Assembly: GCA_015501055.1 (NCBI GenBank)
Contig: JADNYV010000633.1
Span: forward strand, 1 to 19,385
Source of the DNA: Mucidula mucida
Taxonomy: Eukaryota > Basidiomycota > Agaricomycetes > Agaricales > Physalacriaceae
DNA length: 19,385 nucleotides
Direction of reading: 5' to 3'
Part shown: positions 10,057-19,385 of the stretch, one piece after another
Layout of the letters: every line of letters begins with the position of its first letter
Position numbering within the stretch: position 1 is the first letter of the stretch
Translations under genes and position numbers: made by a program
The notes under the pieces: generated by a model
What the model saw: only the letters and a program-made list of their open reading frames with translations
Told to the model about the DNA's origin: nothing
Database searches by the model: none

Positions 10057-11431
10057 CTATTCGCATAATCCCTCAAGCAAGGTAGATCGGACCGAAAGGT
10101 TAGTGACCAGCATATATACCCATTGGCTACGCATCAAGTCAAGCGCCCACGCGTTGACCGGAGCTGCCAAAACGCTAAGTGTACGAAAGCTACGAAAAGG
10201 ACAGACCTCGAAACCACCACAAAACAAATAATAATGTTTGAAAGGCTGGCAAGACTTCGCTGATTGCCATATACTGGCCCTGTTTCGCTGTGGCGCATAG
10301 ATGACGGCGAGGGAGTTGCCGTCCTCAAGGCACATCCCACAGCAGTTCGTTATAGGCGGCTTTGACCGCAGTAGCATTGACTGCGTATCCAGCCCCAGAT
10401 CCGACTTGTTGCGAATGCGGCAGATGTAAAGATGTTCTGCGTATTTCGCGTCAGTATTCGTGCTGTATACAGGAAGACCAGACACCATTACCTGTACAAC
10501 AAAGCAGTGGCAGCTGTGTCTCGACCCCAGCTTTGCAGAAACTTCGCGGAGGCCAAAGCTGTCGGCTTGACTCTAAAGTAAACTTATGTACTATAGTGTC
10601 TGCGAACGTTCTGGATGGATTCAAGGTCAGCGGTGTAAAGATAATATGTAGTCATGAAGCGCCAATGAGGGACAGGATACGTAGGTATCGCTGCCATGGG
10701 TATTGACAGGCGGTCCCGAATATGCGAGCGCGCCAGTTGCTGGGTTTTGAGTGGAAAACATCACTAGGAGCGAGTTCCTCGATGAGATCAAGTCATTGGT
10801 GGAGACGAGTTCCGTATATTCCTATATCGTCTGGAAACTGAGTCCAAAGAAGGTGATGGTCAAGAATATACCAGGACAGACAGTTCATTTACCGGTTGCG
10901 TTTCGCACCGTCCAACCGTCCAACCAGAGATGACGCTGGACACTTGTCCTGTGTTTACTAAACGGTCGAATAGGCGGGCATTTTGTAGAGGTCTGCGATC
11001 GATGATAGTGGATAATCATGTTGTCTGTTCTGCAGGAACAGCAACAGCGCGTCAGGTTTTCATCGTCGGACCGTCAAGCTTCGTCGCGTCAAGGCTCGTC
11101 AATTTTCCGGTACAGATAGTCAAAGGCACCGATTAACAGCTCAGTCAATATGCTGAGACATCTTTAGAGTCTTATGTTGTTCGTTCTCGATGCTAGTCTT
11201 CGCAATCTGGACAAGTGAAACGCAGGTTGTCGCCTGAGAGACTGGCGGTACGTCCGGAATTGTCACATAATATGTGTATCCTGCGCATTTTTGCCAATGT
11301 TCTTGGAAGATGGGACGAGTGTCGCAGAAGCGCCTGAATGGGACTGGGAAAGGGAAGAGCTGTGGGCAGTTCTCGACTCTTGTCGGGGACATACCCGAGA
11401 AGATCATCCCGAGTGCTGGATCGCACTTCAA
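10057..11431 (-). pseudogene. GH78 alpha-L-rhamnosidase relic, truncated (unit 2)
   Basis: Same broken rhamnosidase as in unit 1, 7583 bp away, with identical lesions: in-frame stops, the jump between NELLWD and EDGNSLAV with the intervening codons missing, and loss of the C-terminal part after STLLEGL. It also shares the loss of 17 bp between GGFE and ALDLM that the third copy retains. Since units 1 and 2 share every lesion, the decay predates their separation. Confidence 0.7.
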
Positions 11432-11782
11432 GGCTGGTCTGCGGTCATTGCGAAATACTCATAACCACGAGGGAAGCAAGGTTGGTTATGCGTGGGTGAG
11501 CATCGCGCAGGATGTCGACTGGGAAGGCGAGGATGTACGGGACAGTATAGGCGCGGTCCTTCGTCTCGCCATCAACGAAGGTATAAAACCTTCTGTTGGC
11601 GGAGATGCCAGGACGGTTCCATTCGAACGGACACCAAATGTCTTTTCTGCGGGATTTTTCAATAGTGGGAGTACTGTTGTTGTTAAGGTTGTTTCATAAC
11701 ATTCGGCTATACTTATTAGGACGTGTACATTCTATCGATACAGTGTAACATAGGTAATACAGTGCAGCTTTTAAGGCGAATG
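11432..11782. other. No resolved gene between GH78 relic and NCS6 (unit 2)
   Basis: Copy of 3849-4199. Open frames exist on both strands but none has an ATG-led, recognisable product; it may be the eroded 5' part of the rhamnosidase followed by the NCS6 3' flank. Confidence 0.35.
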
Positions 11783-13091
11783 TTACGATGGGCCTTCGAC
11801 CATGACCGTCGGGTTCCCGGATGGTCGTTCAAAGAACGGGATAGTGCGGAGGTTGTCCGGAGTAGGGCCCTCGGCTTCCAGCTTTTTACGTGCGCGTTCA
11901 GTCTAAGAAGCGGATTCAGAGCTTGAGATTATCAGCTGGACTCGGAGGCTTACGATTCCGGATGCAGCTATGCCTCTCTCGAGGCCTTCGAGAAGTGTAC
12001 ACGCTTTACATAGCTCATTGCTCGACATATACCCACAGCGCTTGCACGTTTCTAAATAAAACTTAGATATCTGGGCTAGACAAAAGGAAAACCCATACGC
12101 TGTAGCTTCTGAGTCGCCTTGACCTCGTCGCGTATCTCAAACGCCTCTCCGGAATGTATTATGTCGATGATGGCACTGGGCCGCGCTGCTTCGAGATCCT
12201 TGAGAAACGTCCGTGCGTGTCCTCGGTAGGCATCCGGCGAGTAGATACATTCGGTCGAAAAGTAGTCTAGTTTCTTAAAGTATGCATACCTATGCTTCAT
12301 GTAGTAAGCAAATGGAAGGAGAGTGTATGACTCACATAACGATCTCCTTCTCGTACGCATACTTGAACGGCTTGGAGCGCTTGATCGTGTCTTCGCCCTG
12401 TGTCACGATGGACGTACAGCGGCCCAGACGCGCAATGTCGCCTCTCATGACTGATAGAACGTTAGAACGCGCCTGAAGCATGCACGGTGGTCCGTACTAT
12501 TCATCAGGACGGTCTCTGCAATATCATCCGCGTTATGTCCCGTTACTATATGATCCACACCAAGCATCGCTGCTCCTCTATCCAGCGCCTGTCGCCGAAA
12601 TACGCCGCAGAACGTGCAATTGTTCTTGCGCCCCACTTCGGCGACGATGGAGTCCATGGTCCAGCCGTACAGCTCGTCATACGAGAGAATCTTGAGCGGC
12701 ATGTCGTATTGCTGTTGATTACGCTTAACAGTCTCTAGCGAGTCGTCGCGGTAGCCCGTGATGCCCTCGTCGATGGACAAGAGGAATAGATCCAAGCCGT
12801 ACTTATAGCGCTCGTTGAGGGCTTTCATTACATATGCTAGGACGGTGGAATCTGCCAGTACATGGATCAGGCACGAAGAGATGGACGAACATAGGAGGAG
12901 AGACCCTTTCCCCCAGATGCCCCGATAGCTACACGGTCTCCCGGCTTGAATAACTTGGAATCTGAAATAGTGTTGTGCACCTCGGTTTCGAAGACGTAGA
13001 AAAAGCAGTCTTTGCAGATTTGCTGGCCAGTTTTGGGGCGTTTCAGCATGGCCCGCGCGGTGTGGCAGAGCGCGCAGGTTCGAGGCGCCAT
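11783..13091 (-). CDS. NCS6: Cytoplasmic tRNA 2-thiolation protein NCS6/CTU1 (unit 2)
   Basis: Second complete copy, with coding sequence and introns the same as 4200-5508. Exons: 13091-12905, 12851-12498, 12450-12336, 12289-12093, 12051-11954, 11902-11783. SGGKDS, GHNADD and the zinc pairs CALC, CKDC, CTFC, CKRC and CKAC are intact, so both copies should encode active enzyme if the array is real. NCS6 is normally single-copy in fungi, which makes an identical second copy notable. It is followed upstream by the same unknown gene as in unit 1. Confidence 0.92.
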
Positions 13092-13118
13092 GAGGGAATG
13101 GAGGAAAGGAAGGATGAT

Positions 13119-13130
13119 CGATCATGATCG
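13119..13130. promoter_or_regulatory. 12-bp perfect palindrome upstream of NCS6 (unit 2)
   Basis: Same CGATCATGATCG palindrome as in unit 1, again 28-39 bases upstream of the NCS6 start. Its conservation here only reflects the identity of the two units. Confidence 0.22.
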
Positions 13131-13342
13131 ACTGACTCTATGGTTAGCTGATTTTGCGCAAGTCTGCGCGCGACTAGCCACACCCGAGTTTGCCAAGGAT
13201 TTTATCGGTGCCTCTTCTCGGTCCCTCAGCACGGTCACTAGTTCCAAGATGGAAACAAATAAAAGAGTACAAATCCCGATTCAGAGCTGTAGTGGTACAA
13301 TGTGGTAACTATTAAGAAGGAGAGACATCTCGGCGGTACGAA

Positions 13343-14164
13343 CTACTTCGCCTTATGGAAGAAGCTGCGGTCCAGAGAACTCCTACCAACTTTCTCAATA
13401 TCCTTCTCAATGAGTCCCTTGTAAGGCACCCAATGGTATCGGTTTCCCGACTTTGCCTCGCGATCCTAGAGACTCGTCAGAATCGGCACTCAGATCGTTG
13501 ATTGAGAACATACAGCGCTAGAGACGGGACCGTCGCTTATAATACGGACCTTGCATCCCTTCTTGAGCCGAACTTGACCTTCCTTGAGACCAAGGGTCTT
13601 GCTGTAGAGCGGGTAATCTATGTCTTGAGCAAGGTAACACACAACATCTTTCTACACCAATCGTCAATATGATCGGGGGGACTCGAATAGATCTATCGCA
13701 CTCGAAGACGTCGATTGAGCTTGCGGCCTTGGACGTCCAGCCTCAATTTATTATCCTCAATAGGACTGGCCGGGTCTCTGAACGACTGTAGGGGATACCA
13801 CTCGTCTTTCTTTATGTGGATCGTCGCTGAGTATTCGTAGCTGAAATCGTCCGACATCGTCTCCGCCTGATTTGTTGGGGCCGTTCTCACGTCCTAGACA
13901 ATGCGAATACTGAATTGAGATGGCAGAGGCCTGCAGCAGCTAAACTTACGGTGACACGACGATCCTGTACTTCCGTGATTTTCCCTGGCGTTCCCGCTGG
14001 GATCTCTGTGCCGTCGGACGCTAAAGTTGCCTTGGCCATTATGACCTTCTGCCCGACCTAAAAACACGCAACGTTAGAGAATAAAATCACGGAGGGCAGG
14101 GGAACAGGAGACCTACCTTGAACCTCTCTACAGACGGAGGCAATTTGTTTAGAGCGGTAGTCAT
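13343..14164 (-). CDS. Unknown 202-aa protein, 5 exons (unit 2)
   Basis: Second copy of the unrecognised gene. Exons: 14164-14117, 14057-13950, 13893-13702, 13651-13514, 13465-13343, all whole-codon, with the same product as unit 1. The KOW-like VGQKV...GTPGKI turn and the basic GQVRLKKGCKVRI stretch are unchanged. It is separated from NCS6 by 251 bp holding the palindrome at 13119-13130. Function is not inferable from the sequence beyond a soluble, basic, probably intracellular protein. Confidence 0.66.
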
Positions 14165-14333
14165 GATGGTGTACGCAGAGGAGAGGGACTTGGTTCACGG
14201 TAAGGATTGGCCTATCCACTATTTAAGAGTCAAATTGAGGGCGCGTTATCTTAGCGATGGATCAAGAATCAAGACAAACAACGGCACGAAGAAGATGGCT
14301 ACCACACCGCCTGCCGTGCTTCGATAAAAAAAA

Positions 14334-14344
14334 CGGAGACTCCG
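14334..14344. promoter_or_regulatory. CGG-N5-CCG inverted triplet (unit 2)
   Basis: Same site as in unit 1, about 170 bp upstream of the unknown gene's start. Weak evidence on its own. Confidence 0.22.
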
Positions 14345-14559
14345 TGGCTTACAGCTTTCTATCTTGAGACAAAATACTGACTCGACTAGACATCGTGAGA
14401 ACGGTGTGTGGTTCGAAGTACAGCTGTATGAAGATGCATCAGGCATGTGAAGATGCTGCAAGGCGCCTAACGAAGGCTTGTCTGTTTTAGATGGGGACCC
14501 CAATATGCTGAGGAAACAGGGTTCTGGGACCTACATGAAGTGCTTCCTGAGGTCACGGA

Positions 14560-15143
14560 CGTGCGCAATCATTCCAGGTCTCCGCGTTCTAGCCGATGTA
14601 GTGACCTTGTTATTGACTGGAAGGACGCCACCGTAGGTGCTTTGAGGGGCACCAGCTGACTCCGAGAGGCTAACCCAGTGATCAAGACATCGGAGAGCTG
14701 CTATAACAAAAATTGGTAGCTAGAAAGACTCACTGGAGGAGGAAGAGTAAGCCTTGGGCATGAAAATATTCTAAACAGGCGCGATTTGCGTCGGCATCTC
14801 GGCGTGAAATCTGAGAGTACTGCCGTATACGTACTTCTTGTTCCCCAAAGAGCAAGCACTAAGTCAGTATGCCGGAATTGTGTGTCACGCATAATAGGTG
14901 GCATTCGATGTTGGATCAAACGAGGGAAAAACTGTCAGTTGTTCAGGTCCTTCGCACGATATATCCGGTCGTTTCTCAGGAAGCCGCGAAGAGTAGGATA
15001 CTCCGCACACTCTGAAATATTATTGTACTCTCTGCAATATCTACAACTAGTGGAAACGAGGTAGCTGCCAGACGATAGGTTCATCCCCGTCACTGTGGTA
15101 GACTGAGGTGGAAGCTACTGCCGGCGGCCGCTTCCGCATATGA
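14560..15143 (+). repeat. Diverged degenerate kinase leader, first layer
   Basis: Bases 14753-14812 (a gcctt...aacaggcg...gcgtcggcatctcggc series) align with 15437-15490, about 684 bases on, and 14574-14606 (ccaggtctccgcgttctagc) aligns with 15296 onward. This shows an older tandem duplication of the leader inside the 7.58-kb unit. Relative to 7121-7580 the stretch from 14707 carries many substitutions. No gene is visible. Confidence 0.5.
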
Positions 15144-15201
15144 AGTCGTAGTGTCCGCAATAGATGCAGAAAAACATCAATCGTCATCTCTTAGCAATAG
15201 T

Positions 15202-15254
15202 CACTCGTCTTCTGATTGACTTCTTCCCCGATAAATTTGTCGTGCGCCCAGGTA
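15202..15254 (+). pseudogene. Relic of kinase 5' coding segment
   Basis: Reads IDFFPDKFVVRPG, matching kinase IDFSLNEFVVRPG (16053 onward) at most positions, with largely conservative changes, then departs after GCCCAGGTA. The matching relic in the other version (59-109 and 7639-7689) has lost the end of this block. The CTTCAG just before the block in the real gene is CTTCTG here, which would remove a possible splice acceptor. It marks an old duplication of the kinase gene start. Confidence 0.6.
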
Positions 15255-15868
15255 GTACGATCATTGAATTTTTGCTATTGTTTTCTTTCAATATCCAGGT
15301 CCCCGTGTTCTACTAGTGGCCGATGTAGTTGACCGCGTACCAAGTAACTGTAAGTGTTTTAAGGTGCCATAGAGGGGAGAAAAGGGTAATATAGGTCGAA
15401 AACTTGAGTCAGTCATAAAAGCTGTAGGAAGAGTGAAGCCTTGAACATACCTTTAACAGGCGTACGATCTGCGTCGGTATCTTGGCTCGTAATGTTAGAC
15501 AGGCTGCATCCAGATCTTTTAAGAATGACTTGTCGCTGGGCGCTGATCTTCAACAGCCACTATGCCGGAACTGATAGGTGGCGTTTGATGCCTGAATCAA
15601 ATGTCGTGAGTTGTCAAGGTTCTTATCGAGTAATTTATCAATCGGGACAATTAGTATAGGCACTGCTCGTTAAGTAGAGGTCACAGAGAGCTCCAGAGGT
15701 AGGGATGCTCCGAGTTATACTCCATGATCGGAGACTCTGAATCTGCTTCCCAAGCTGTAATCTGTCACAATTACAGTCAATCAGATGTAGAAAGTATTGA
15801 GTGAATGATACTCATCGAAGTAGTTGAGCTATCCCATTGAGCAGTGTGCTTCGGAACCAAGAATAGGC
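15255..15868. other. Gene-free leader upstream of diverged kinase copy
   Basis: No gene. It aligns to 7690-8183 with substitutions and extra segments, for example about 34 bases near 15812-15850 containing gttgagctatcccattgagc that units 1 and 2 lack. Its first part also aligns to the older leader layer at 14574-14760. Confidence 0.5.
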
Positions 15869-15975
15869 AGGTATCATGTGATCAATAACGTTGACTCCCG
15901 TCGCCGTGAGAAAATGCATTCACTTCGAACATTACCACCAAAAAACGAGTATCACGTCGACGAGCTTCAGAGTCA
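15869..15975 (+). promoter_or_regulatory. Conserved promoter-proximal block of the kinase
   Basis: From GGTATCATGTGATCAATAAC to the kinase ATG, this block differs from 8183-8289 by one base (AAAAAC versus AGAAAC), whereas the leader just upstream differs every few bases. The block contains an ATG at 15914 that opens MHSLRTLPP...NEYHV. It could be a first coding exon spliced at a CAC|GTCGAC donor to the CTTCAG acceptor before IDFSL, or a constrained 5' untranslated region. Confidence 0.4.
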
Positions 15976-17454
15976 ATGACCTACAATGTTCACGGAAGAC
16001 GTAGTTGTAGGTGGTCCATGAGCCTCGGCCTGCCGAAATTCACTCGTCTTCAGATTGATTTCTCCCTCAATGAATTTGTTGTGCGCCCAGGTACAGTTGA
16101 ATTCGACCTCCCCAGGCGCCTCAGATTCTGGGATGAAATAGCGCGTCCGTGGCTCTTAAAACGTGGATACGTACTCTTCAAATTCGAACCATACGACAAG
16201 GACAACATTTGGGGCTGTTACTGCTTTCCTGCCACACCGAATGTTCCTACAGATGATGATTTACCGTTCGCGCTTCACGATGATCTTCCCCTTGACCTCG
16301 CTGAGAGCTGTGAACGCTATCATTACAGACCTTTCGAAGCTTCATCCATGGTACGTGACGTGGGCCCAAAGTATACGATATCTAATTCAGCGTAGGGGCG
16401 GGTAGTGTTCGCACAAGACAAAGAAGAGCGACATGTGGCTATAAAACTTGTTCGTTCTGGCAGCGAAGAGTCGCGGATCCTACACCTCCTCTTTGATGCC
16501 CAGAAGCTCCGCGACGAGCGCATGATACCCGGAATTCTCCCAATTCTTGACATGCTACCATTTGGGGGTCATTGGCTTGCCGTTATGCCACGGTACATTC
16601 ACTTTCGCAGCTGGTGTTTTTGCAACATACTGATTCATACTCTACAAGTGGGGTGACACCGTCGGGTCACCGTGGTTCGAAAGCATGCAAGAAATTCTCA
16701 CACTCATACGTTGCTTAATCGAAGGCTTGAGCCATGTCCATAGCTTTAAGATTGTACACCGAGTGAGAATTTCTGTAGCTCTCGATTACACGCGGCTGAC
16801 AGTCGTTTTGAACAGGACGTTGATACATACAACATGCTTGTCAATCACGTACAGCTCACAGAGGAAACGTCAAAATACTGTATACGACAGCGGATGCGAC
16901 GGGAAGAACGGATGAAGTATGCGCTGTTCGATTTCGATTTTTCCCTTCTGCTTCCACCCGAAACTTCACATTGAGTCTTGTCGTCGGCCCTACAAGGAGA
17001 GTGTAGTTGGACACGACACTCCCATTCCTGACGTCTGGCAAGGGAGTACGAATATAATCCTTTTGCCTACGACGTAGGCTGTTTGGGGGAGTTTTTATGT
17101 TTTCGGTTTCAAGTAAGTCGAATCCGGAAGTTTGTCTGTTGCACCAATTTGACAATCCTGGAGCATCTTACACCGCTAGTGCCCATGCTAGCGCCTCTTT
17201 TTGACAGCATGATTCACTGGAATGTAGAGTCACGGTTGACTGCTGCTCAAGCCTTGCAGTTCTTCGATGATCTGTATCCTCAACTCGACCAGGAGCAATT
17301 ACAGAGTTATCCCCGAAGTATGATGCGCACCAGTCGGCCTTACGAGGAGCATGATCGTTGGGCTCGCTTGCCAGAGGACTTTGTGAAGCAGTGGTCGCAT
17401 ATGCGCATGCCGAAGGTTCCAATAACTATTAAGCTGTTGCGTTTTGATATGTAG
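15976..17454 (+). pseudogene. Diverged kinase copy with frameshifts (unit 3)
   Basis: Paralogue of the kinase with coding and intron substitutions, e.g. DFSLN for DFSLD and KFEPY for RFEPY. The intron positions are kept: 16351-16395, 16593-16648, 16763-16815, 17113-17163. Lesions: the base after the second intron is missing (AAG|TGGGG instead of AAG|GTGGGG), shifting frame before PRWGDT; one extra base near 16967 creates a stop at 16972-16974, compensated by a lost G near 17042; an extra T near 17443 gives an early end LLRFDM. The exon 5 change YPPKYDLLT to YPRSMMRT keeps frame. Key motifs VAIK, HRDVDTYN and DFDFS remain readable. Some lesions could be sequencing error, so it may still be a gene. 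Confidence 0.6.
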
Positions 17455-17726
17455 ACCTCGCTTCGGTGCGCATTAGTACGGACACTGAGGAGGATGATAG
17501 ACAAACTAACTGCGTAATGCGCTGTGACTGGTTGCGTCTCGCGTTCCTTGTGACTGGTCAATGGTCCGACAGCTTGTAGTTACTCAGTGTACTTTGATGA
17601 GTGGAACTTGAATCATTGAGATCTAATTTTCCTAAAGTATTCTCTGTTGTATATTGCAGCCGACGGTACATTCAAATACAGAGGACTTAAGTTGGCTGCA
17701 ACACGACAGCAAACTGACTCGAAGAC

Positions 17727-19060
17727 CTATTCGCATAATCCCTCAAGCAAGGTAGATCGGACCGAAAGTTAGTGACACATATATACCATTGGCTACGCAT
17801 CAAGTCAAGCGCCACGCGTTGACCGGCCACGAAGTGAGACCGGAGCTGCCAAAACACTAAGTGTACGAAAGCTACGAAAAGACAGACCTGGAACCATCAC
17901 AAAACAAATAATAATGTTTAAAAGGCTGGCAAAACTTCGCTGATAGCCATATACTGGCCCTGTTTCGCTGTGGCGCTTAGATGACGCGAGGAGTTGCCGT
18001 CCTCAAGACATCCCAAAGCATTCGTTATAGGCGGCTTGACCGCAGTAGCATTGACTGCGTATCCAGCCCAGATCCGACTTGTTGCGAATGCGGCAGATTG
18101 AGATGTTCTGCGTATTCGCGTCAGTATCGTGCTGTATACAGGAAGACAGACAAATTACCTGTACAACAAAGCATGCAGCTGTGTCTCGACCCCAGCTTTG
18201 CAGAACTTCGCGGAGGCCAAAGCTGTCGGCTTGACTCTAAAGTAAACTTATGTACTATAGTGTCTGCGAACGTTTGGATGGATTCAAGGTCAACGGTGTA
18301 AAGATAATATTAGTCATGAAGCGCAATGAGGGACAGGATACGTAGGTATCGCTGCATGGGTATTGACAGGCGGTCCCGAATATGCGAGCGCGCCAGTTGC
18401 TGGTTTTGAGTGGAAAACATCACTAGGAGCGAGTTCCTCGATGAGATCAAGTCATTGGTGGAGACGAGTTCCGTATATTCCTATATCGTCTGAAACTGAG
18501 TCCAAAGAAGTGATGGTCAAGAATATACAGACAGACAGTTCATTTACCGGTTGCGTTTCGCACCGTCCAACCGTCCAACCAGAGATGACGCTGGACACTT
18601 GTCCTGTGTTTACTAAACGGTCGAATAGGCGCATTTTGTAGAGTCTGCGATCGATGATAGTGGATAATCATGTTGTCTGTTCTGCAGGAACAGCAACAGC
18701 GCGTAGGTTTTCATCGTCAAGCTTCGTCGCGTCAAGGGTCGTCAATTTCCGGTACAGATAGTCAAAGCACCGATTAACAGCTCAGTCAATATGCTGAACA
18801 TCTTTAGAGTCTTATGTTGTTCGTTCTCGATGCTAGTCTTCGCAATCTGGACAAGTGAAACGCAGGTTGTCGCCTGAGAGACTGGCGGTACGTCCGGAAT
18901 TGTCACATAATATGTGTATCCTGCGCATTTTTGCCAATGTTCTTGGAAGATGGACGAGTGTCGCAGAAGCGCCTGAATGGACTGGAAAGGAAGAGCTGTG
19001 GCAGTTCTCGACTCTTGTCGGGGACATACCCGAGAAGATCATCCCGATGCTGGATCGCAC
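17727..19060 (-). pseudogene. GH78 alpha-L-rhamnosidase relic (unit 3)
   Basis: Third copy of the broken rhamnosidase, truncated at the same STLLEGL point. It holds 17 bases (17827-17843) missing from units 1 and 2, and with them the minus strand reads LRSHFVAGQRVALDLM, which fits the family pattern better than the shortened version. Elsewhere it has many one-base losses that break frames kept in units 1 and 2, e.g. in GNSLAV. These concentrate in homopolymers, so they may be read error rather than decay. Confidence 0.62.
17827..17843. other. 17-bp segment present only in unit 3
   Basis: The copy has GACCGG at 17821-17826 and again at 17838-17843, with 11 bases between. Units 1 and 2 have a single GACCGG (around 2572-2577 and 10155-10160). 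The pattern fits deletion between short direct repeats in the lineage leading to units 1 and 2, because the long form restores a family-like protein reading. Confidence 0.75.
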
Positions 19061-19385
19061 TTCAAGGCTGGTCTGCGGTCATTGCGAAATACTCATAACC
19101 ACAAGGAAGCAAGGTCGGTTATGCTGGTGAGCATCGCGCAGGATGTCGACTGGGAAGCGAGGATTACGGACAGTATAGGCGCGGTCCTTGTCTCGCCATC
19201 AACGAAGGTATAAAACCTTCTGTTGGCGGAGATCCAGGACGTTCCATTCGAACGGACACCAAATGTCTTTTCTGCGGATTTTTCAATAGTGGATACTGTT
19301 GTTTAAGTTGTTTCATAACATTCGGCTATACTTATTAGGACGTGTACATTCTATCGATACAGTGTAACATAGGTAATACAGTGCA

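Larger units (their letters stand above)
7581..15143. repeat. Tandem repeat unit 2 (~7.56 kb)
   Basis: This is the second head-to-tail copy. It is near-identical to unit 1 up to about 14706. From there to 15143 it switches to a diverged version of the leader, with substitutions and small indels relative to 7121-7580. The switch is abrupt: immediately before it the copies match base for base. This fits a gene-conversion or recombination boundary, or a join between two different array members during assembly. Confidence 0.92.
15144..19385. repeat. Tandem repeat unit 3, partial and diverged
   Basis: This third copy runs to the window end, which corresponds to base 4184 of unit 1. The leader and kinase part (15144 to ~17455) differs from units 1 and 2 by many substitutions and some larger indels. 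The part after ~17455 has few substitutions but many one-base losses, mostly inside runs of the same base, plus one 17-bp segment absent from units 1 and 2. It is a genuinely different copy overlaid with probable sequence error. Confidence 0.85.

Noticed and set aside
1..15143. Circular plasmid or extrachromosomal circle assembled more than once around
   Set aside because: Possible for units 1 and 2, but the diverged version after 14707 is not the same molecule repeated; kept only as part of the artefact question.
1..19385. Transposon or retroelement as the driver of the repeat
   Set aside because: I found no terminal repeats, target-site duplications, transposase or reverse transcriptase motifs at the unit edges.

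Overview
The window looks like nuclear DNA of a filamentous basidiomycete (Agaricomycete-type) fungus. Every gene I can rebuild is cut by short GT-AG introns of 41-59 bp. The recognisable genes are a eukaryotic cytosolic tRNA thiolase (NCS6/CTU1), a lineage-type protein kinase with an aberrant catalytic core, and a decayed fungal GH78 alpha-L-rhamnosidase. I see no bacterial operons, rRNA, tRNA, CRISPR array or recognisable transposon.

The layout is one unit of about 7.58 kb repeated in tandem. Unit 1 is 1-7580, unit 2 is 7581-15143, and a partial, diverged unit 3 is 15144-19385. Each unit reads: (i) a gene-poor leader with degenerate copies of the kinase 5' region; (ii) a five-exon kinase gene on +; (iii) a truncated GH78 pseudogene on -; (iv) a complete six-exon NCS6/CTU1 gene on -; (v) a five-exon gene of unknown family on -; (vi) more degenerate leader. 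Units 1 and 2 match almost perfectly to about 14706, with only single-base length differences noticed. From about 14707 onward the sequence is a different version: the leader and kinase carry many substitutions and frameshifts, and the part after about 17455 carries scattered single-base deletions. The window stops 16 bases before the third NCS6 stop codon would be reached.

NCS6 and the unknown gene appear to be ordinary resident genes carried along in the amplification. The kinase gene abuts, and probably overlaps, the point where the rhamnosidase lost its C-terminal part. The main open question is whether the array is real (recent tandem amplification of a normally single-copy tRNA-thiolation gene with a fungal kinase) or partly an assembly artefact. 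Identity that includes introns, indel-only differences, and errors clustered at both window ends make an artefact a serious alternative.
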